35,046 nt of DNA, from assembly GCA_946407715.1 (NCBI GenBank), contig CAMJPH010000019.1, positions 1-35,046 of the forward strand. Direction: 5' to 3'. This document shows, in pieces, positions 25,319 through 34,031 of this stretch. The notes beneath the pieces were generated by a model, which was given only the letters and a program-made list of their open reading frames with translations, had not been told where the DNA came from and made no database searches. Position numbers and translations under genes: made by a program. The first letter of the stretch is position 1. Each line of letters begins with the position of its first letter. The stretch comes from an uncultured Bacteroidales bacterium. GTDB lineage: Bacteria > Bacteroidota > Bacteroidia > Bacteroidales > WCHB1-69.

Positions 25319-26476
25319 ATGAAAAAATTAGTGATGTTGATGAGTATCTTCCTGATGACTGGTTTAGTGTCCATGGAAGCTGTGGCACAAACGCCCAACT
25401 CATCCAGAGCCAACGCCACCAGCAGAACCTCTGCTACGGCAACTAAACAAAACACTCCTTCCGCATCAACCCAAGCTGCTCGGCAGTATCAAAAAGGCGA
25501 CGCCCATCTGAATAAAGCAAACAACAGCTACCAAAGAGCACAGCAGAATATGAACCGTACCCCTTCCGCACAAGGGCGTCCGACAACCACTACAACAAGA
25601 CCCTCCACAACAACTACCCGTCCGGCAAATACCAGTTCGACAACCAAACCCGCAACTCGTCCTGCAAACTCATCAGCAACCAGCCGTACTGTGAGCCCCA
25701 CAACGACCAACAAGCCTGCCACTTCTACAACTCGTCCAGCGACAACCAGCCCTGCGACAACGGCAACGGCCAAAAAGAACGTAAATCCCGCAACAGAGGC
25801 TCGGCAAAATGTTAATAACGTGACAGCCAATACCGTTACAAAACCCAGCACAAATACGAACAATACGGTTACGGCCAATACCACAGCCAAACGCGGCTAC
25901 ACGGCACAAGGCCAAGCACAGCCTCAACCTGTAAACGGTCCCCGCACAGAAGGAAACAGCAATGTGAGCAACGGCGGTAAGCCCGCTCCCGGAGGTCATC
26001 CCGACGGCCATGGACCGAACCCCGGACACGGGCCTCACACCCCCTACGTACACCCGAATCACCACCACTACCACAGATACATTCACGTTCCTCACCACGT
26101 CAGACCGGTCTATTATCACGGCACTCCCTACTACTTCTACAACAGCGTCTATTGCCGCTACATCAACGGTCGCTTCGTAATCTGCCGTCCGCCCCTTGGA
26201 GCCATCATCGCCTACTCTCTCTTCCACACCTGGAATCCTGTAATTGTGGTCTATAAAAACGTGAATTACTACTACGACGACGGCACTTTCTACCTTCCGT
26301 ACAACAATAATTACCAAGTTGTAGCTCCTCCGATCGGTGCCCGCGTGGCGGAATTACCCAGCAACTACGAAGAAATTATCCTGGACAACACCCTCTATTA
26401 TAAAGTGGATAACGTTTATTATAAGGCAGTTGTGGTCAGTGGATACATTTGGTACGAAGTGGTTTTTGTAAGTTAA
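25319..26476 (+). CDS. Exported Thr/Asn/Pro-rich protein with C-terminal DUF6515-like domain
   Basis: This 385-aa protein has a signal peptide (cleavage after EAVAQ, near residue 24). Residues about 25-205 are a low-complexity Thr/Ala/Asn/Pro stretch with repeated TTTRP and TTxKPAT units, likely a stalk or flexible linker. A Gly/Pro/His segment follows (around 215-255). The tyrosine-rich C-terminal domain contains NVNYYYDDGTFYLP, PPIGARVAELP and TLYYKVDNVYYKA, matching the Bacteroidota DUF6515 pattern as I recall it. Probably a periplasmic or surface protein; function unknown. It follows the C10 protease gene by 59 nt but shows no T9SS tail. Confidence 0.82.
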   Translation: MKKLVMLMSIFLMTGLVSMEAVAQTPNSSRANATSRTSATATKQNTPSASTQAARQYQKGDAHLNKANNSYQRAQQNMNRTPSAQGRPTTTTTRPSTTTTRPANTSSTTKPATRPANSSATSRTVSPTTTNKPATSTTRPATTSPATTATAKKNVNPATEARQNVNNVTANTVTKPSTNTNNTVTANTTAKRGYTAQGQAQPQPVNGPRTEGNSNVSNGGKPAPGGHPDGHGPNPGHGPHTPYVHPNHHHYHRYIHVPHHVRPVYYHGTPYYFYNSVYCRYINGRFVICRPPLGAIIAYSLFHTWNPVIVVYKNVNYYYDDGTFYLPYNNNYQVVAPPIGARVAELPSNYEEIILDNTLYYKVDNVYYKAVVVSGYIWYEVVFVS

Positions 26477-26519
26477 AAGATTTTTTTTCAAAAAAAGATG
26501 CGCGGTAATAAAAAAAGTG

Positions 26520-26527
26520 TATTTTTG
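26520..26527 (+). promoter_or_regulatory. -7 promoter element of tRNA-Gln
   Basis: TATTTTTG predicts a start near 26534, 9 nt before the mature tRNA 5' end. Confidence 0.6.
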
Positions 26528-26542
26528 CCGCGCATTTGCATT

Positions 26543-26613
26543 TGCCCTGTTGTGTAATGGTAGCACCGCAGATTCTGGTTCTGTTTGTATGGGTTCGAAT
26601 CCTATCGGGGCAA
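26543..26613 (+). tRNA. tRNA-Gln (anticodon CTG)
   Basis: The acceptor TGCCCTG pairs with CGGGGCA (one G-T), discriminator A at 26613. The D arm is GTG...CAC with the loop TAATGGTAG. The anticodon stem GCAGA/TCTGT (one G-T) encloses the loop TTCTGGT, giving anticodon CTG. The variable loop is TTGT, and the T arm is ATGGG-TTCGAAT-CCTAT. All arms fold, and no CCA is encoded. It has its own promoter and a strong terminator. Confidence 0.95.
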
Positions 26614-26614
26614 C

Positions 26615-26654
26615 AAAAAAATCTGAATCTCTGCTTGAGATTCAGATTTTTTTT
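26615..26654 (+). terminator. Strong intrinsic terminator after tRNA-Gln
   Basis: AATCTGAATCTC-TGCTT-GAGATTCAGATT is a perfect 12-bp stem with a 5-nt loop, preceded by A-run and followed by T8. It separates the tRNA from udk. Confidence 0.95.
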
Positions 26655-26699
26655 GCACTTTTGCGGCTGAAACTTCAATCAGTCAAAAAAACATACATT

Positions 26700-27326
26700 A
26701 TGTTAGTATTGGGCATTGCCGGTGGATCCGGATCGGGAAAAACCTCTGTGGTGCAAAAAATCGTCAACCAATTTCCCAAACATCACGTAAGCGTACTGTC
26801 GCAGGATGCATATTACCGCGACAATGGCGACCTCACACAGGAAGAAAAAGAGCAAATCAACTTCGACCATCCGTCTTCTATTGAGTTCCCTCTGCTCGTA
26901 AAGCATATCAACCAACTGAAAGAGGGAAAAACCATCCCGATGCCCACGTACTCTTACGTGACCTGCGCCCGCGGTGAAGAAACCATCCCTGTTCACCCCG
27001 CCGAGGTTCTGATTGTGGAGGGCATCCTCATCTTCACCAACCCGGAACTCTGTGACACTTTGGACATAAAGGTGTTTGTTGATACTGACGCCGATGAACG
27101 GCTCATCCGCATCATCAGCCGCGATGTCATTGAACGAGGAAGGGGCTTGGACAAGTCTATCCGCCACTACCGCAACTTCGTCAAACCGATGCACGAACTT
27201 TTCATCGAGCCCACCAAACGCCTTGCCGACATCATCATCCCCGTGGGAGGACAAAACAACATCGGAATTGACATACTGACAGCCAAGATTCGGGAGACGC
27301 TTAAAGGGAAGAAGCTCGAAGATTAA
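26700..27326 (+). CDS. udk: Uridine kinase
   Basis: This 208-aa protein phosphorylates uridine and cytidine in pyrimidine salvage. The P-loop is IAGGSGSGKTSV, followed by LSQDAYYRD, NFDHPSSIEFPLL, PTYSYVTCARGEET, VLIVEGILIF, and the LIRIISRDVIERGR lid region. Length is typical. The ATG at 26700 is at the family start; the open frame upstream runs through tRNA-Gln and its terminator and is not coding. A CACTTTTG sequence just after the terminator is a near-match to a -7 element. Confidence 0.95.
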   Translation: MLVLGIAGGSGSGKTSVVQKIVNQFPKHHVSVLSQDAYYRDNGDLTQEEKEQINFDHPSSIEFPLLVKHINQLKEGKTIPMPTYSYVTCARGEETIPVHPAEVLIVEGILIFTNPELCDTLDIKVFVDTDADERLIRIISRDVIERGRGLDKSIRHYRNFVKPMHELFIEPTKRLADIIIPVGGQNNIGIDILTAKIRETLKGKKLED

Positions 27327-27425
27327 GAAGGTTTTGTAGATCACATAGACTTAAACTTAGAACTTAGACTATCTGACCTGTTTACTAAACTTTTCACTAT
27401 TTATCTCATATTCATAAAAAAACTT

Positions 27426-27433
27426 TATTTTTG
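27426..27433 (+). promoter_or_regulatory. -7 promoter element of the PepSY-like gene
   Basis: TATTTTTG lies 27 nt before the ATG at 27461. The spacer from udk (27327-27460) contains AGACTTAAACTTAGAACTTAG-type direct repeats and nothing else I can support. Confidence 0.55.
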
Positions 27434-27460
27434 TGGCTCAATTTGAAAATTTAGACAAAA

Positions 27461-29107
27461 ATGAAAAATAAAATCTTATCCATCTTATTAACATCTGTTA
27501 TTCAGATAGTTATTTTTAATACAAACACCATATCGGCTCAGAAACTGAAACCTGCAGACGTACCCGCAGATGTGGTTCAAACCCTTGAGGAACAATATTC
27601 CTACGTGAAAGTGACTGGCTGGATGAAAGAGGGGCAAACTTACATTGCAAGCATCAAGGATGGTGCCACCAACGGAAAGGTCTATCTCTCTGCTGCCGGC
27701 GAGTGGGTTCGTACGCTTTTCTCTGTTCCTGCTAACGAGTTGCCATCATCAATCACCGACTATGTGAAGGCGAATTATCCGGATTTTCTCATCAGTGTAA
27801 GCGCGTTGGAGGAGAAAGAGGATGAGAGCACCCACTACTATTTGGAGGTAAAGGAAGATGCTGTTGGCGCAAAGCCGTCCGTGCTGACTTTCGCCAGTAC
27901 TGGTGCGAACAAGTTGCTATCACGCACCGATCCCGATGATTTCAAGGATCCTACTATGAAACATCCCGACAAGATTGAGCAAGCCAAGGCCGCAGCCGCT
28001 GAAAGACAAGCAGCCAAAGAAGAGGCCGAAAAGCGTGAGGCCGCTGAAAAAGCGGCGGCCGAGAAAGCTGCAAAAGAAGCCGCGAAGAATGCCCCGAAAA
28101 CATCTGCTCCAGCTGCAAAACCGACCACTACAACCGCCAACAAGCCTGCCACATCTCCAACAAAACCTGAGCAGCCCCAGAAAGAATCCAAGCCTAAAAA
28201 GGAGAAGCCCGAACCGGTTGTAAAAGACGAACACGGCAACATTGCCATCAAAGCCAACACCGTACCGGAAATTGTCTCCAAGGCGTTGGTAAAAAAAGTG
28301 TTACACCCCGCCGAACTCAACTGGTTTCTGGTGGACAGTATGTACATCGCCCGCTGCCTGAACCAAGGCAAAAAAACGGCTGTATATATCACACCTAATG
28401 GTATGTGGGAGAAAACGCTGACCATTATGCCGGAGGAATCCGTCTCCGGACTCATGGCCAAGCACCTCAACGATTTCTATCCCGGCTGGAGATTCAAAAA
28501 TGCCGTGAAGGAACAAAGAGCGGACAAAGACGACAAAATGATGGTTGAATTCTATGAGAAAGCCAACTACAAAGCCAAGTTGGTCACCACTGTCTTTTTC
28601 GACAAAGCCGGCAAACTTATCCGTACCATCGACCCCGATTACGAATTGGGAGGCGATGTCCAAGAAAGTGAGGAAGATGACGCCCTCAACAAATACTACG
28701 AAAAAATGAACATGGAGTTGGACAAGGACGATGCTGCAAATGTTCCTGAGAACGTGAAGGCCGCTTTCAAACTGAAATACCCGAAAGTGACCAACGTGGA
28801 GTGGAAAGAAGGTAACTACATGGAATATCAGGCCATCTATTATACCGCACGTGGCAAGGAAATCTGCGTTTTCAACAACTACGGTGAAATCGTGGAAACT
28901 TGGGTGATGGGAAAAAACGACAATCTCTCCGCCACTATTCAGGATTATCTCAAAAAAGAATACAAGAACTACAAACTGAAAGAATTCTATTCTGTGAAAC
29001 GTCTCGCCGACAAACTCAACGCCTACAAGGTCATTATTGTCGATAAGAAGACACAGGAGGAACAGGAACTTTGGTTCAATTTGTCCGGAAAGCCGATTGA
29101 ATATTAG
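27461..29107 (+). CDS. Exported protein with PepSY-like repeats around a coiled linker
   Basis: This 548-aa protein has a signal peptide (cleavage near residue 26, TISAQ). It has repeated modules with the layout V...L...Y..V....W......Y.A, seen at about residues 34-100 (PADVVQTLEEQYSYVKVTGW), 265-390 (two further copies) and 420-545 (NVKAAFKLKYPKVTNVEWKE). This is the pattern of the PepSY-like DUF2874 putative beta-lactamase-inhibitor-like domains in Bacteroidota. Between the modules lies a Lys/Glu/Ala-rich helical stretch (about 168-215) and a Thr/Pro/Lys segment. Such proteins are periplasmic or on the outer membrane, with role unproven. No catalytic motif is visible. Confidence 0.8.
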   Translation: MKNKILSILLTSVIQIVIFNTNTISAQKLKPADVPADVVQTLEEQYSYVKVTGWMKEGQTYIASIKDGATNGKVYLSAAGEWVRTLFSVPANELPSSITDYVKANYPDFLISVSALEEKEDESTHYYLEVKEDAVGAKPSVLTFASTGANKLLSRTDPDDFKDPTMKHPDKIEQAKAAAAERQAAKEEAEKREAAEKAAAEKAAKEAAKNAPKTSAPAAKPTTTTANKPATSPTKPEQPQKESKPKKEKPEPVVKDEHGNIAIKANTVPEIVSKALVKKVLHPAELNWFLVDSMYIARCLNQGKKTAVYITPNGMWEKTLTIMPEESVSGLMAKHLNDFYPGWRFKNAVKEQRADKDDKMMVEFYEKANYKAKLVTTVFFDKAGKLIRTIDPDYELGGDVQESEEDDALNKYYEKMNMELDKDDAANVPENVKAAFKLKYPKVTNVEWKEGNYMEYQAIYYTARGKEICVFNNYGEIVETWVMGKNDNLSATIQDYLKKEYKNYKLKEFYSVKRLADKLNAYKVIIVDKKTQEEQELWFNLSGKPIEY

Positions 29108-29134
29108 ACGTAAGACTTCAGATGTAAGACGTTG
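29107..29134. repeat. Dispersed intergenic repeat, copy B
   Basis: GACGTAAGACTT shares 12 bases with 18539-18550 and continues with a partial second unit, ATGTAAGACGTTGG, where copy A has TTAG. Like copy A it starts at the stop codon of the upstream gene, here the PepSY-like protein. Confidence 0.6.
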
Positions 29135-29152
29135 GACTAATTCGTTAATCGT

Positions 29153-29998
29153 ATGAAATACCTCGAAATCAAACTGGAAATTGAGCCCGCTGAACCGTGG
29201 AAAGAGATTTACACCTCGCTGATGGCGGAGGCCGGATGCGATAGTTTCATGGACGGCGGCAACGAAAACGAGCTGCTGTGCTACATCCCTGAAAAAGACT
29301 ATCAGGAAGATGTCATCAAGGATTTGTTGGAAACACCGCAATTCCCGGAGGTGAAGATTTCCTACTCTGTCGCGCCAATGGAGGACAAAGATTGGAATGC
29401 CGCATGGGAGGCCAACTATGAGCCTGTGCTGATTGACGGCAAATGCTACATCCGCGCCCCTTTTCACCCCTCACAACCAGACGCAGAATACGAGATTGTG
29501 ATAGAGCCGAAAATGTCGTTCGGCACGGCACACCATGCCACCACTGCGCAAATGGTTTCGTATTTGTTGGAAACCGACGTGCGCAGCAAGGCGGTGCTTG
29601 ACATGGGAGCGGGCACAGGCGTGTTGGCTATCCTCGCCACTCTAAAAGGAGCAAATCCCGTCACGGCAATTGACAACGACGAGTGGGCTTATCGCAACGG
29701 AGTAGAAAATGCCAAACACAACCGCTGCGACCAGCTGAAAGTCCTATTGGGAGATGCTTCGCTGCTCAGGGACGACAGTTACGACATTATCCTGGCCAAC
29801 ATCAACCGCAATATCCTATTGCAGGACATTCCGCAATATGTGAAGTGTATGAACGAGGGAGCTTTGCTGTTTTTGAGCGGTTTCTACGAAGAAGACCTCC
29901 CCGCACTGCGATACTGCTGCGCCCAAAATGGTCTCAAATACGTGGATCACAAGGCGAAAGACAAGTGGGTGGCGGCAAAATTTGAAAAACAGTCATAA
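29153..29998 (+). CDS. prmA: Ribosomal protein L11 methyltransferase
   Basis: This 281-aa enzyme uses S-adenosylmethionine to methylate ribosomal protein L11. The N-terminal substrate domain (about 1-100) ends at the conserved PMEDKDWNAAWEANYEPV. The Rossmann domain shows MSFGTAHHATT, motif I VLDMGAGTGVLAI, VTAIDNDEWA and DIILANINRNIL. Length and order are typical. It follows the PepSY-like gene after a repeat-bearing spacer and precedes aspS, each with separate signals. Confidence 0.95.
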   Translation: MKYLEIKLEIEPAEPWKEIYTSLMAEAGCDSFMDGGNENELLCYIPEKDYQEDVIKDLLETPQFPEVKISYSVAPMEDKDWNAAWEANYEPVLIDGKCYIRAPFHPSQPDAEYEIVIEPKMSFGTAHHATTAQMVSYLLETDVRSKAVLDMGAGTGVLAILATLKGANPVTAIDNDEWAYRNGVENAKHNRCDQLKVLLGDASLLRDDSYDIILANINRNILLQDIPQYVKCMNEGALLFLSGFYEEDLPALRYCCAQNGLKYVDHKAKDKWVAAKFEKQS

Positions 29999-30084
29999 TA
30001 TTACTGACTTTATCTGCCGTAGGCACGTGGTACAACAATAGCTCTGCGAGGGAAAATTTTATCTGTCGGTATTTTTAATTTATG

Positions 30085-30092
30085 TACCTTTG
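30085..30092 (+). promoter_or_regulatory. -7 promoter element of aspS-mlaE
   Basis: TACCTTTG predicts a start near 30099, about 28 nt before the aspS ATG at 30127. Confidence 0.5.
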
Positions 30093-30126
30093 CCGCCGTT
30101 ATCTTTGGTTATAATTTCCTACCAAT

Positions 30127-31869
30127 ATGTATAGAACACATACTTGTGGCGAGCTGACGCTTGAGAATATTCAGCAGACCGTGACTTTGAGCGGTTGGAT
30201 TCAGAAGATCCGTCATCTGGGCGGCATGATTTTCATTGATTTGCGCGACCGCTACGGCATCACGCAGCTGGCCTTCAACCACGAGGAGCGCCCCGAACTA
30301 TGCGAGCGCGCCGAACAGTTGGGTCGCGAATGGGTGATCCAGGTAACGGGCACGGTGATTGAACGTTACAGCAAGAACAAGAACATCCCCACCGGCGACA
30401 TCGAAATCGAGGTGCACGAACTGAACGTGCTCAACGCCGCCGAGGTTCCGCCGTTCACCATTGAGGACGAGTCCGATGGCGGCGACGAGCTGCGTATGCG
30501 TTACCGCTACCTCGACATCCGCCGCAACCCCGTGAAGAACAACCTCATCTTCCGTCATAAACTGGGTCTGGAAATTCGCAAATACCTGAGCGGACAGGGA
30601 TTTCTCGAAATCGAGACGCCGTTCCTCGTGAACAGCACCCCCGAAGGCGCCCGCGACTTCCTCGTGCCCTCCCGCATGAACCCCGGCGAGTTCTACGCCC
30701 TGCCGCAGTCTCCGCAGACGCTGAAACAGCTGTTGATGATGGCCGGCATGGACCGCTATTTCCAAATCGTGCGCTGCTTCCGTGACGAGGATCTCCGCGC
30801 CGACCGTCAGCCCGAGTTCACTCAAGTCGATTGCGAGATGTCGTTCATCGAGCAGGAAGACATCCTCAACCTGTTCGAAGGTCTCGTACAACATATCTTC
30901 CGCACTTTCAAGGGCATGGAAATCGGCAAGCTGGACCGCATGACCTGGAACGATGCGATGAAATACTACGGCTCCGACAAGCCCGACGCCCGTTTCGGAA
31001 TGCGTTTCGTGGAGCTCAACGACGTGCTGCAGCACAAGGATTTCAAGGTCTTCAACGAGGCCGAGCTCATCGTCGGCATCAAGGCCGAGGGCTGCGGCAA
31101 CTACTCTCGCAAGCAACTCGACAACCTCACGGAGTTCGTGAAGAGCCCGCGCGTGGGTGCTGCTGGTCTCGTCTATATCCTTTGCAATCAGGATGGTACA
31201 TACAAATCCTCTGTGGATAAATTCTATACGCAGGACGATCTGAAGGTGGTGGCCGAACGTTGCGAGGCGCACGCCGGCGACCTCATCCTCATCCTCTCCG
31301 GCAAAGCGATGAAGACGCGTAAGCAGATGTGCGAGCTGCGTCTTGAGATGGGCAACCGTCTCGGTCTGCGCAAGGCCGGCGAGTACAAGGCCATGTGGGT
31401 CATCGATTTCCCGCTGTTGGAGTGGGACGAGGAGACGCAACGCTACTACGCTATGCACCACCCGTTCACCGCTCCGAAGCCCGAACACGAAGACTGGCTC
31501 GAAACCCGTCCCGGCGAGGTACTGGCAAATGCTTACGACTTGGTCATCAACGGTTCTGAAATCGGCGGCGGTTCCATCCGTATCCACCGTCCGGAACTGC
31601 AGAAACGCATGTTCAAGGCCCTGAACTTCACCGAGGAGCAAGCGCAGAGCCAGTTCGGATTCCTCATCAACGCCTTCAAGTACGGTGCTCCGCCTCACGG
31701 TGGCATCGCCTTCGGTTTCGACCGTCTGTGTGCCGTGCTCAGCGATTGCGACAGCATCCGCGACTTCATCGCGTTCCCGAAGAACAACGCCGGTCGTGAC
31801 ACCATGCTGCCCGCCCCCACCCCGATCGATCCGAAGCAACTGGACGAACTGAACATCAAACTGAAATAA
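30127..31869 (+). CDS. aspS: Aspartyl-tRNA synthetase
   Basis: This 580-aa bacterial-type enzyme charges tRNA-Asp. The N-terminal anticodon-binding OB domain (about 1-105) precedes the class II core. Motif 2 is [18 protein letters not shown], and a GAD insertion domain lies near residues 300-400. The bacterial [10 protein letters not shown] segment and motif 3 ([12 protein letters not shown]) follow. Codon use is more GC-rich than flanking genes, as expected for a highly expressed gene. The mlaE ATG begins at the very next base after the stop. Confidence 0.98.
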   Translation: MYRTHTCGELTLENIQQTVTLSGWIQKIRHLGGMIFIDLRDRYGITQLAFNHEERPELCERAEQLGREWVIQVTGTVIERYSKNKNIPTGDIEIEVHELNVLNAAEVPPFTIEDESDGGDELRMRYRYLDIRRNPVKNNLIFRHKLGLEIRKYLSGQGFLEIETPFLVNSTPEGARDFLVPSRMNPGEFYALPQSPQTLKQLLMMAGMDRYFQIVRCFRDEDLRADRQPEFTQVDCEMSFIEQEDILNLFEGLVQHIFRTFKGMEIGKLDRMTWNDAMKYYGSDKPDARFGMRFVELNDVLQHKDFKVFNEAELIVGIKAEGCGNYSRKQLDNLTEFVKSPRVGAAGLVYILCNQDGTYKSSVDKFYTQDDLKVVAERCEAHAGDLILILSGKAMKTRKQMCELRLEMGNRLGLRKAGEYKAMWVIDFPLLEWDEETQRYYAMHHPFTAPKPEHEDWLETRPGEVLANAYDLVINGSEIGGGSIRIHRPELQKRMFKALNFTEEQAQSQFGFLINAFKYGAPPHGGIAFGFDRLCAVLSDCDSIRDFIAFPKNNAGRDTMLPAPTPIDPKQLDELNIKLK

Positions 31870-32613
31870 ATGCTACGACAGCTGCTCTCCACGATCGGCG
31901 AATATCTCATCTTTCTGCGCAAAGTATTCTCCAAACCGGCCAAATGGTCCGTTTTTCTGAAGAAATGGGTGTTTGAGATGGACGCCATGGGCATCGGCTC
32001 CATGCTGATTGTCTGCATCGTGTCGTTGGCCATGGGCAGCGTCATCACGTTGCAGACTGCCCTGCAAATCGAGAGCGGCTGGATTCCTTCTTGGACAGTG
32101 GGTTTCGTCGCCCGCACCTCCATCGTGATGGAACTCTGTCCCACCATCATCAGTTTGTTGTTGGTGGGCAACCTCGGTTCCCGCATCACGGCGGAAATCG
32201 GCAGTATGCGGGTTACAGAACAGATTGATGCTTTGGAAGTTATGGGCATCAATCCGGCATCGCACTTAGTGTTGCCGAAGGTAACGGCTTCCATCATTGT
32301 GAATCCAATCCTCTGCGTGTTCAGCATTGCATTCGCCCTTTTTGGCGGATTCCTGACCGTTTGGCTTACCAACTGTATCTCCACATACGACTTTATGGAC
32401 GGCCTTACTTACTGTTTCCGCGTCTATGACGTGGTCTATGCGCTGACGAAAACCTGCATTTTCGCCTTCATCATGTCCACCGTCGCCTCCTTCTACGGCT
32501 ACCGCATCGAAGGCGGCGCCTTGGAACTCGGCAAGGCCAGCACGCAAGGGATTGTGGTGTCGAGCTTCATCATCTTGGTGTTGAATGTGGTGATTACGGA
32601 TATTATGTTGTGA
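31870..32613 (+). CDS. mlaE: MlaE-family ABC transporter permease
   Basis: This 247-aa integral membrane protein has five to six hydrophobic segments. The MlaE signature reads LVGNLGSRITAEIGSMRVTEQIDALEVMG (here given from positions about 32160 to 32250), with E and R residues of the coupling helix. The family forms the permease of lipid-transport systems that keep outer-membrane asymmetry. The ATG at 31870 directly follows the aspS stop, so it is translated from the same message. The ATPase and MCE partners are not in this window; the gene's 3' neighbour is convergent. Confidence 0.9.
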   Translation: MLRQLLSTIGEYLIFLRKVFSKPAKWSVFLKKWVFEMDAMGIGSMLIVCIVSLAMGSVITLQTALQIESGWIPSWTVGFVARTSIVMELCPTIISLLLVGNLGSRITAEIGSMRVTEQIDALEVMGINPASHLVLPKVTASIIVNPILCVFSIAFALFGGFLTVWLTNCISTYDFMDGLTYCFRVYDVVYALTKTCIFAFIMSTVASFYGYRIEGGALELGKASTQGIVVSSFIILVLNVVITDIML

Positions 32614-32642
32614 ACACCGGCGAGGCATGATTCTTTGCCTAC

Positions 32643-33743
32643 CTACAGGCGGATAGAATTCTCCTCCACATTCCCCGTTGTCGGAGTGTTGACTATGTGG
32701 TAGCCACCAAATTTCTTGCTGCCGGAGTACTGGATTTTCCCCCTCTTCTTGAGTTCGTACAGACAGCGATCCATTGTGGTTTTTGGATAGGAAGTGTGGG
32801 AAATGAGCTCCGTGGACCGGCAACCAGGATGCTCACTGATGTAGCTAAGCACAACATCGAGCTTCTTTTTTGGCGGAACAGACAGGTGTTTTTTACCCTT
32901 TTCCTCTTTACCATCCAATCGTATGTCATTCAAAACCTCTTGGCTCGCATGCAAGTATTCCTCAATGGTAGCGAGGGCATGAGGATATTTTTTGATGTCC
33001 AGATCGAATGTGAGGGGTTTTTCCGTCCAAGGCACGGCCTTCATGACCACAACTTTTCCGTCGCAGGAGGCGATGTGTTGGACCGGGACAACGAAGGAGG
33101 AAGATATTCGTGTAAATTCTTTATTATCAACAAGTTGTATCAAATACTTAAGAGAGCAATAGCGGGTGTATTTAACGCCGTCCACCGTATAGATTTCCGT
33201 TTCATTCCCGTTCTTTTTGCAATAGAAGATGTCATCAATGGGTATATGATGACAGTTATTGTCCACGTCACACACATCAATCATTCTGGTCTGTTGATAA
33301 ACGACCTTGACCTCCATTTCCAAAGATTGCTGCAGTTGTTTCCTTTCTCTCAGCAAATATGGGAAGAGATTGAAGGCGATATTGCGGCTAAAGATCAAGA
33401 ATAGATTTCGGGTGAAAAAATTGAATGATCCTAATTCCGTTATTATCGCTACGTAGTGTTCAGAAATAAACGAATAACCTATGGCCAATTCAACGCTTCC
33501 TACCAACAAAGAAGTGGAGAAAATCGAAAGCCAATATAAAAAGGTGCGACTTCGGTACAATCTCGGATAGAAGACATAATAGTTGGCATACAGCGTAGCC
33601 AGCAGCAACAGTCCGGAAAACACCTCCCTGGCCGTACTGCCTAAATAGGGCCGAAGATATGCGTTCCGTGAGAAGAACCACAGCAAGGCGGCACAAAACA
33701 GGATGTTCAGCAAAATGGTTGCAATTGTGTTCTGTCGTTTCAT
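32643..33743 (-). CDS. Membrane-anchored LytTR regulator with C-terminal winged helix
   Basis: This is a 366-aa protein. Residues 1-135 contain about four membrane helices (LNILFCAALLWFF, EVFSGLLLLATLYANYYVFY and others). A short helix (LLRERKQLQQSLEMEV) leads to a LytTR DNA-binding domain near 150-245 (IPIDDIFYCKKNGNETEIYT, TRISSSFVVPVQHI). A linker rich in Lys is followed by a second, winged-helix-like DNA-binding domain near 295-355 (LDVVLSYISEHPGCRSTELI, TTMDRCLYELKKRGKI). Membrane-bound LytTR proteins without a response-regulator domain occur in Bacteroidota; the extra winged helix is unusual. It is divergent from a small lipoprotein gene and may control the repeats between them. Confidence 0.85.
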   Translation of the reverse strand: MKRQNTIATILLNILFCAALLWFFSRNAYLRPYLGSTAREVFSGLLLLATLYANYYVFYPRLYRSRTFLYWLSIFSTSLLVGSVELAIGYSFISEHYVAIITELGSFNFFTRNLFLIFSRNIAFNLFPYLLRERKQLQQSLEMEVKVVYQQTRMIDVCDVDNNCHHIPIDDIFYCKKNGNETEIYTVDGVKYTRYCSLKYLIQLVDNKEFTRISSSFVVPVQHIASCDGKVVVMKAVPWTEKPLTFDLDIKKYPHALATIEEYLHASQEVLNDIRLDGKEEKGKKHLSVPPKKKLDVVLSYISEHPGCRSTELISHTSYPKTTMDRCLYELKKRGKIQYSGSKKFGGYHIVNTPTTGNVEENSIRL

Positions 33744-33767
33744 AACATTGTTGTTTAATTATGGTGG

Positions 33768-33775
33768 CAAAGATA
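33768..33775 (-). promoter_or_regulatory. -7 promoter element of the LytTR gene
   Basis: The minus strand reads TATCTTTG, 24 nt before the ATG at 33743. The next bases, CCACC, also follow the -7 element of the divergent lipoprotein gene. Confidence 0.55.
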
Positions 33776-33810
33776 GTTTTTTTACCCATTCGTTATTCCC
33801 CCAAGGATCC

Positions 33811-33843
33811 TTAATGCCCCGAAATACAACTTTGGGGCATTAA
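33811..33843. repeat. 10-bp inverted repeat upstream of the LytTR gene
   Basis: TTAATGCCCC (33811-33820) and GGGGCATTAA (33834-33843) are perfect complements around a 13-nt centre. No T-run follows in either direction, so it looks like an operator rather than a terminator. It lies just upstream of the LytTR promoter. Confidence 0.6.
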
Positions 33844-33925
33844 ACTATTATGTTTTATAAATTATTGATTACCAAATAACTACCGCCTCATAAATCGTTT
33901 TCTTCACGTTGGAATGTCATATTTT

Positions 33926-33962
33926 TGGGGTATAAGGTACATATTTAGGACATGGGGTATAA
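33926..33962 (+). promoter_or_regulatory. Direct repeats ahead of the lipoprotein promoter, possible LytTR binding sites
   Basis: TGGGGTATAA occurs at 33926-33935 and again at 33953-33962, a 27-bp period. The two copies lie about 35-44 and 62-71 bases upstream of the predicted start near 33997. The related TTGGGGCATTAA arm of the inverted repeat lies further upstream. LytTR domains bind paired direct repeats, so these are candidate sites for the divergent regulator. Confidence 0.5.
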
Positions 33963-33982
33963 AATTGTTCGGAATTGGATAG

Positions 33983-33990
33983 TATTTTTG
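33983..33990 (+). promoter_or_regulatory. -7 promoter element of the 165-aa lipoprotein gene
   Basis: TATTTTTG predicts a start near 33997, about 35 nt before the ATG. A standard -33 TTTG is missing, which fits activator-dependent transcription. Confidence 0.55.
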
Positions 33991-34031
33991 CCACCGAAAA
34001 AGTAACATATTAACACCAAAATCAAAACGCA

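Noticed and set aside
25528..26317. Val-rich antisense frames across the Thr-rich gene
   Set aside because: They are mirror images of Thr/Asn/Pro codon repeats and are not genes.
26517..26699. In-frame upstream extension of udk
   Set aside because: It runs through tRNA-Gln and its terminator. The family start is the ATG at 26700.
28301..29467. 388-aa antisense frame across the PepSY-like gene and prmA
   Set aside because: It overlaps two well-supported genes on the opposite strand and has no family features.
30298..31839. 513-aa open frame antisense to aspS
   Set aside because: It mirrors aspS codons in GC-rich DNA. The translation has no recognisable domain, while aspS has every family motif.
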